From NCBI GenBank assembly GCA_963730285.1, contig CAVSQY010000006.1, positions 124,001 through 188,000 of the forward strand: a stretch of DNA of 64,000 nt. The letters are read 5' to 3'. Positions 60,069-64,000 of this stretch are shown here, piece after piece. Both the position numbers and the translations under genes were made by a program. The stretch's first letter is position 1; every line of letters starts with the position of its first letter. The DNA is from JARDZU01 sp963730285 (lineage in GTDB: Bacteria > Actinomycetota > Acidimicrobiia > Spongiisociales > ZC4RG35). The notes beneath the pieces were generated by a model. That model did no database searches. It saw only the letters and a program-made list of their open reading frames with translations, and was not told the origin of the DNA.

Positions 60069-60829
60069 CCAGACGGCGGCTCGACACCGAGATGGTGAGA
60101 CGCGAGCTCGCCCGGAGCCGTGTCGAAGCCCAACGCCTGATCGAGGAAGAGAAAGTGGTGGTCAAAGGGCTCACGATTCCAAAGCCGGCCTCTCTGGTGG
60201 ACGCCAACACCCCGGTGCGCGTGCTGACCGATGAGAAACGTTGGGTGTCTCGCGGGGCCTTCAAGCTCCTCGCGGCACTGGAGGCCTTTCCCATCCAAGT
60301 GAGTGGCAAGTCGGCCCTCGACGTCGGGGCGTCCACAGGTGGCTTCACCGAGGTGTTGCTAGACGCCGGTGCCCGAACGGTTCTGGCCCTCGACGTCGGT
60401 CGCGGGCAGTTACACGAGTCGTTGCGAGCGGATCCGCGGGTCACATCGGTGGAGAGAACCAACTTCCGGCTCACCGAGTCGCCGCCCGAAGGGGGCCCGT
60501 ATGACATCGTGGTCGCCGACCTGTCGTTCATCTCACTCTGCGCCGTGGCCGACAAACTGGCCGGTGCCTGCGCACGGGATGGGGATCTCATCCTGTTGGT
60601 CAAACCCCAGTTCGAAGCCGGACGCGAACAGGTCCCACGCGGAGGCGTCATCAGAGATCCCCACGTGCGAAGTGCCGCGGTTGGCCAGGTCATCGAATGC
60701 TTGGCCAATGCCGGGCTCGGCGCAATCGACATCATCCGATCTCCGATCAAAGGCGGGGACGGGAACGTCGAATACCTACTCTGGCTTCATCACGGCCTCT
60801 CCGATGCCGTGCTGGAGGTTCCCCAATGA
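60065..60829 (+). CDS. tlyA: TlyA-family rRNA 2'-O-methyltransferase
   Basis: A 254-residue protein with an N-terminal S4 RNA-binding domain (RRRLDTEMVRRELARSRVEA) and an RrmJ-like methyltransferase domain (SALDVGASTGGFTEVLLDAG, VADLSFISL, LVKPQFEAG). TlyA methylates 16S and 23S rRNA (C1409/C1920 in mycobacteria) and affects capreomycin sensitivity. The first in-frame ATG (60092) would remove the conserved RRRLD. CTG at 60065, overlapping the previous stop (CTGA), keeps it, so a CTG start is proposed. It overlaps nadK by 4 bases. Confidence 0.88.
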   Translation: MTRRRLDTEMVRRELARSRVEAQRLIEEEKVVVKGLTIPKPASLVDANTPVRVLTDEKRWVSRGAFKLLAALEAFPIQVSGKSALDVGASTGGFTEVLLDAGARTVLALDVGRGQLHESLRADPRVTSVERTNFRLTESPPEGGPYDIVVADLSFISLCAVADKLAGACARDGDLILLVKPQFEAGREQVPRGGVIRDPHVRSAAVGQVIECLANAGLGAIDIIRSPIKGGDGNVEYLLWLHHGLSDAVLEVPQ

Positions 60830-61602
60830 AGTTCTCGCTCGAAGTCCGTCAGGGCAGTGTCGATGCGATGGATTTCGGCCGGCGCCTCACCGCGGCAATC
60901 GAGGACGTCGGGGGCGCGGTGGTCACCGGAGATGAGGCCACGCCCGAGATTGTGATCGCAGTCGGGGGTGATGGCACCATGCTCGCGGCAACGCAACAGG
61001 CTCTGAGACATGACGTGCCGATCCTGGGGTTCAATCTGGGAACCCTGGGGTTTCTCGCCGAGGCCGAGCCCGACGAGTTGGAACCCGTGGTTGGGCGACT
61101 GATATCCGGTGACTACGACGTGGTGGAGAGGATGACCCTCGCCGCAACGATCGGTGATCGAATCGCCACCGGGGTCAACGACGTCATCGTTGAGAAAGTC
61201 GACTCACAGAGATTGATCCACCTCGAGGTTGCCATCGATGGGATTCCCTTCATCACCTACCGGGCCGATGGTCTCATCGCCGCAACTCCGACGGGATCCA
61301 CCGCCTATACCTTCTCAGCAGGAGGACCTCTGGTCTCTCCTGACCTCGAAGCCCTGATGCTGACACCCGTCGCTGCCCATTCCCTTTTCGACCGTACGTT
61401 GGTCCTGCCTCCGACGACTGCGATAGACGTGACGGTCAGTCGTGATCGCCCCGTGAAAGTCACGGTTGACAAGGAGGACATGGGACATCTGGGGGAAGGC
61501 GACTCGGTCGGCATCACCCGCGGTGAGCGACCCGCCAAGTTCGTCAGCTTCGACCGTCGGCGCTTTTCGGAGTTGCTCGGCCAAAAGTTCGGGTTGGCCT
61601 GA
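60826..61602 (+). CDS. nadK: NAD kinase
   Basis: A 258-residue enzyme phosphorylating NAD to NADP. Motifs are VIAVGGDGTMLAATQQAL (GGDGT), GFNLGTLGFLAEAEP, ADGLIAATPTGSTAYTFSAG and VTPVAAHSLFDRTLV-like LTPVAAHSLFDRTLVLP. It belongs to the tlyA-nadK-recN cluster conserved in actinobacteria. The ATG at 60826 overlaps the tlyA TGA, and the stop overlaps the recN ATG. Confidence 0.96.
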   Translation: MKFSLEVRQGSVDAMDFGRRLTAAIEDVGGAVVTGDEATPEIVIAVGGDGTMLAATQQALRHDVPILGFNLGTLGFLAEAEPDELEPVVGRLISGDYDVVERMTLAATIGDRIATGVNDVIVEKVDSQRLIHLEVAIDGIPFITYRADGLIAATPTGSTAYTFSAGGPLVSPDLEALMLTPVAAHSLFDRTLVLPPTTAIDVTVSRDRPVKVTVDKEDMGHLGEGDSVGITRGERPAKFVSFDRRRFSELLGQKFGLA

Positions 61603-63194
61603 TGCTGATACATCTGCGCGCGGTCAACCTTGGAGTACTCGAGGACGCTGTGATTGCCCCGGCTGACGGTTTCACGGTGATAACCGGAGAGACCGGTGCA
61701 GGGAAGACACTGCTGCTGGGGGCTTTGCGGCTCCTGGCCGGGGGAAAGGTGAAATCGACCGCGGTTGGGCCGAGCGGCGAGGAGTCCATAGCCGAGGGCC
61801 AGTTCATCGACCGAGGAGTGGAGGTGGGTGTGACAAGGGTCGTTCCACAGGACGGGCGGAGCCGCGCCTATTTCGACGGTGCCCTTGTGTCGGCTGAGAC
61901 ATTGGACCAACGGCTGGGCCGCCTCATGGAGATCGTGGGTCAACACGATCACATGCAACTCCGCAAGGCCCATGCGATCATCGGTTTGATCGACGCGGCG
62001 CAGGATGAGCGAGGGGCCGCCGTCCGGGCCGAGTACTCCGGGCTCTGGCTCGCGTATCGGGAGGCATTGGACGATCAGAAGAGACTCGGTGGGGACCTCA
62101 TGGCCCTCGAACGCGAGCTCGATCTGGTCCGATATCAGGCCAGGGAGATCTCCGAGGCCGGCCTTTCCCCCGGTGACGATGTCGAGATGGAGAAGTTGGC
62201 GACGAGGCTCAGGAATGCAGGACTGATTCGCGAGAGCCTCAGCGAGGCGATCACCGGCTTGGAGGCGGCGTCAGAGTCGCTGGGTGAGGTCGTCGCCTCG
62301 CTCCGTCGGGCCGGCTCGGCCGGCGCCGAGCTGGGTGACGCCACTGGGATGGCTGAAACCTCCTCAGATGTGACAAGCGACATCCTTCGCGAGGTCCGTG
62401 ACGTTGCCGAGAATTCACAAGACAGCCCGGATCGCCTCGAAGAGATCGAGAAAAGGCTGAACATGTTGGGTGAGCTGAAGCGCAAGTACGGGAGGACGCT
62501 CGACGAGGTGCTCGAGTTCGGCGCCGAGGCGGTCAAAAGGGTCGAAGTGCTCGAGGATCTCTTGGCGCGTGCAGCGCAAATCGACGACCTCGTCAACAAA
62601 CGGCGAGAGGCCGTGGTCCGCACGGGCCGATCGTTGAGCGAGACACGGGCCGCAACGGCGAAACGGGTCGAGGAGGGCGTCACCATGCATCTAGGCGCCC
62701 TTGGCCTCAAGCGGGCGATCGTCGACATCGTGCTCGAGCAAGTCGAGCCCGGGCCGTCGGGCCTCGATCGGGCCAGTTTCCTCTTTGCATCCGACCCTGG
62801 TCTGGTGCCAGGGCCGATCGCCGATGTAGCTTCGGGAGGTGAGCTGTCGCGTCTCGTGCTCGCCCTACGGCTCGCCACCCGATCCCGGGACATCGACACG
62901 CTCGTGTTCGATGAGGTGGACGCCGGTGTCGGCGGCGCCACCGCCCTCGCCCTGGGGGAGAAGATGGCGGAGCTGTCGCGGTCCACTCAGGTGCTGTGTG
63001 TGACCCATCTGCCTCAGGTCGCAGCGCGGGCCGATCGACACTTTGTCATCGAGCGTTCCGGTGCCGTGGCCACGGTTCGGCGGGTCGAGGGCGACGATCG
63101 GGTGAGCGAGCTTTCGCGGATGCTATCGGGAATCCCGGAGAGCACAGCAGGCCGTGACGCCGCCGCCGAGCTGCTCGCCGGGGCGGGAGCATGA
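61602..63194 (+). CDS. recN: DNA repair protein RecN
   Basis: A 530-residue SMC-like ATPase that gathers DNA ends in double-strand break repair. Walker A is ITGETGAGKTLLLGALRLL near residue 30. A long coiled coil occupies about 150-370. The signature VASGGELSRLVLALRL and Walker B DTLVFDEVDAGVGG are near the end, with CVTHLPQVAARAD. The ATG at 61602 overlaps the nadK TGA (TGATG). Confidence 0.96.
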   Translation: MLIHLRAVNLGVLEDAVIAPADGFTVITGETGAGKTLLLGALRLLAGGKVKSTAVGPSGEESIAEGQFIDRGVEVGVTRVVPQDGRSRAYFDGALVSAETLDQRLGRLMEIVGQHDHMQLRKAHAIIGLIDAAQDERGAAVRAEYSGLWLAYREALDDQKRLGGDLMALERELDLVRYQAREISEAGLSPGDDVEMEKLATRLRNAGLIRESLSEAITGLEAASESLGEVVASLRRAGSAGAELGDATGMAETSSDVTSDILREVRDVAENSQDSPDRLEEIEKRLNMLGELKRKYGRTLDEVLEFGAEAVKRVEVLEDLLARAAQIDDLVNKRREAVVRTGRSLSETRAATAKRVEEGVTMHLGALGLKRAIVDIVLEQVEPGPSGLDRASFLFASDPGLVPGPIADVASGGELSRLVLALRLATRSRDIDTLVFDEVDAGVGGATALALGEKMAELSRSTQVLCVTHLPQVAARADRHFVIERSGAVATVRRVEGDDRVSELSRMLSGIPESTAGRDAAAELLAGAGA

Positions 63195-63239
63195 CGATGC
63201 CGGGTTCCGAGCGGCATGGTGCTACATTGGCATTCCGTC

Positions 63240-64000
63240 ATGGACGGGCCTCTTTTTACTCCGGAAACTTCGCCTCAAGGCACCGGTGACCCACCCTCGG
63301 AAGAGGCACCCACCAAATATGTGTTCGTCACCGGCGGCGTCGTCTCGTCGCTCGGGAAGGGGATCGCGGCCTCGTCGCTGGGGCGGTTGCTCAAGTCACG
63401 CGGCTTGCATGTGGTGAACCAGAAGCTGGACCCGTACATCAATGTGGATCCTGGGACCATGAACCCCTTCCAGCACGGAGAGGTGTTCGTCACCGATGAC
63501 GGGGGAGAGACGGATCTCGACCTTGGCCATTACGAGCGGTTCACGGGAGAAAATCTCCGTCGCACCTCCAATGTGACATCAGGGTCCATCTATCTGTCGG
63601 TGATCCAAAAGGAGCGCAGAGGCGACTATCTGGGTGACACGGTCCAGGTGATCCCCCACATCACCAACGAGATCAAGGAGCGGATACGCAGAGTGGCCGA
63701 TCGGGATGTCGACGTGGTCATCACCGAGGTCGGCGGGACCGTGGGCGATATCGAGAGTCTTCCATTCCTGGAGGCAATCAGGCAGTTCGGGAATGAGGTC
63801 GGCCGGGAGAACGTGGCCTTCGTCCACGTGACTCTGGTGCCCTATATCGCCACCTCGGAGGAGTTGAAGACCAAGCCGACGCAGCATTCCGTCGCAGAGC
63901 TCAGATCCAAGGGAATTCACCCCGATGTGATCATCGTCCGGTCGGACCGTGAGATCGACGACTCAGTGCGGAAGAAGATCAGCCTCTTCTGCGACGTCGA
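63240..64000 (+). CDS. pyrG: CTP synthase, 5' part (runs off the window)
   Basis: The window ends inside the synthase domain of CTP synthase, which aminates UTP to CTP using glutamine. After a 27-residue leader (MDGPLFTPETSPQG onward) come YVFVTGGVVSSLGKGIAASS (P-loop), NQKLDPYINVDPGTMNPFQH, GEVFVTDDGGETDLDLGHYE, VQVIPHITNEIK and ITEVGGTVGDIES. About 253 codons are present. The start is ATG 63240; TACATT at 63223-63228 may be the -10. The leader is longer than in many homologues, so an internal start is conceivable. Confidence 0.95.
   Translation, partial: MDGPLFTPETSPQGTGDPPSEEAPTKYVFVTGGVVSSLGKGIAASSLGRLLKSRGLHVVNQKLDPYINVDPGTMNPFQHGEVFVTDDGGETDLDLGHYERFTGENLRRTSNVTSGSIYLSVIQKERRGDYLGDTVQVIPHITNEIKERIRRVADRDVDVVITEVGGTVGDIESLPFLEAIRQFGNEVGRENVAFVHVTLVPYIATSEELKTKPTQHSVAELRSKGIHPDVIIVRSDREIDDSVRKKISLFCDV

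Overview
This window is a high-GC actinobacterial chromosome segment. The main evidence is a complete Pup-proteasome cluster (ARC/Mpa ATPase, Dop, Pup, 20S beta and alpha subunits, PafA, PafB, PafC) running into tatA, tatC and a HelY-type helicase. Other support comes from a DUF4193 zinc-finger protein, many GTG/TTG starts, and many genes whose start codon lies 5-8 bases after a TAnnnT -10 hexamer (leaderless mRNAs). The class cannot be fixed from the sequence; a non-mycobacterial lineage such as Acidimicrobiia is a reasonable guess.

Layout. 84-2224: a NarL-type two-component system on the minus strand, divergent from coaE. 2883-22111: uvrB, uvrA and uvrC, separated by two blocks of cell-surface glycan genes. 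The first block (4889-13317) holds a broken GT87-like enzyme, two paralogous membrane sulfatase-fold proteins flanking a 50-residue YLDxGTG protein and a kinase-like/methyltransferase protein, a GT2-methyltransferase fusion and a polytopic membrane protein. The second (16210-20278) holds an MBOAT acyltransferase, a frameshifted SGNH partner, a UDP-glucuronate decarboxylase-like enzyme and a methyltransferase. 22118-26944: rapZ, yvcK, pgk, tpiA, gpmA and secG. The usual whiA and gap genes are absent between yvcK and pgk.

26969-35464: tRNA-Leu(GAG) followed by an integrated island. The 10-base tRNA 3' end TCTCCGACAC occurs three times (27047, 34662, 35422). The middle copy sits inside an inverted repeat, as expected for an attP between two elements. 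The first element (about 7.6 kb) carries a frameshifted serine recombinase, a SEC-C protein, a peptidoglycan-binding adaptor with an ABC exporter, a Tyr-rich secreted protein, a lipoprotein and a decayed toxin-antitoxin pair. The second (about 0.76 kb) is little more than an intact version of the same toxin-antitoxin pair. A strong terminator just beyond the last copy is probably the displaced tRNA terminator.

35610-41935: a SHOCT membrane protein, a Flp-type prepilin with a Thr/Pro stalk, MOSC and MFS genes, small membrane proteins, a lipoprotein, TrmI preceded by a 31-residue membrane peptide, and a ferredoxin. 42095-50187: the Pup-proteasome and pafBC genes, mostly overlapping by 1-4 bases. 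50271-64000: a zinc-ribbon protein, tatA, tatC, helY, a frameshifted diacylglycerol kinase gene, DUF4193, a polyprenol-phosphate sugar transferase, GNAT, Nudix, M20 and HAD genes, DUF2237, tlyA, nadK, recN and the 5' part of pyrG.

Several genes (GT87-like, SGNH, recombinase, ABC permease, diacylglycerol kinase) are interrupted by one- or two-base indels while all the large housekeeping genes are intact. Either these genes are decaying or the assembly carries small indel errors; the sequence alone cannot decide.
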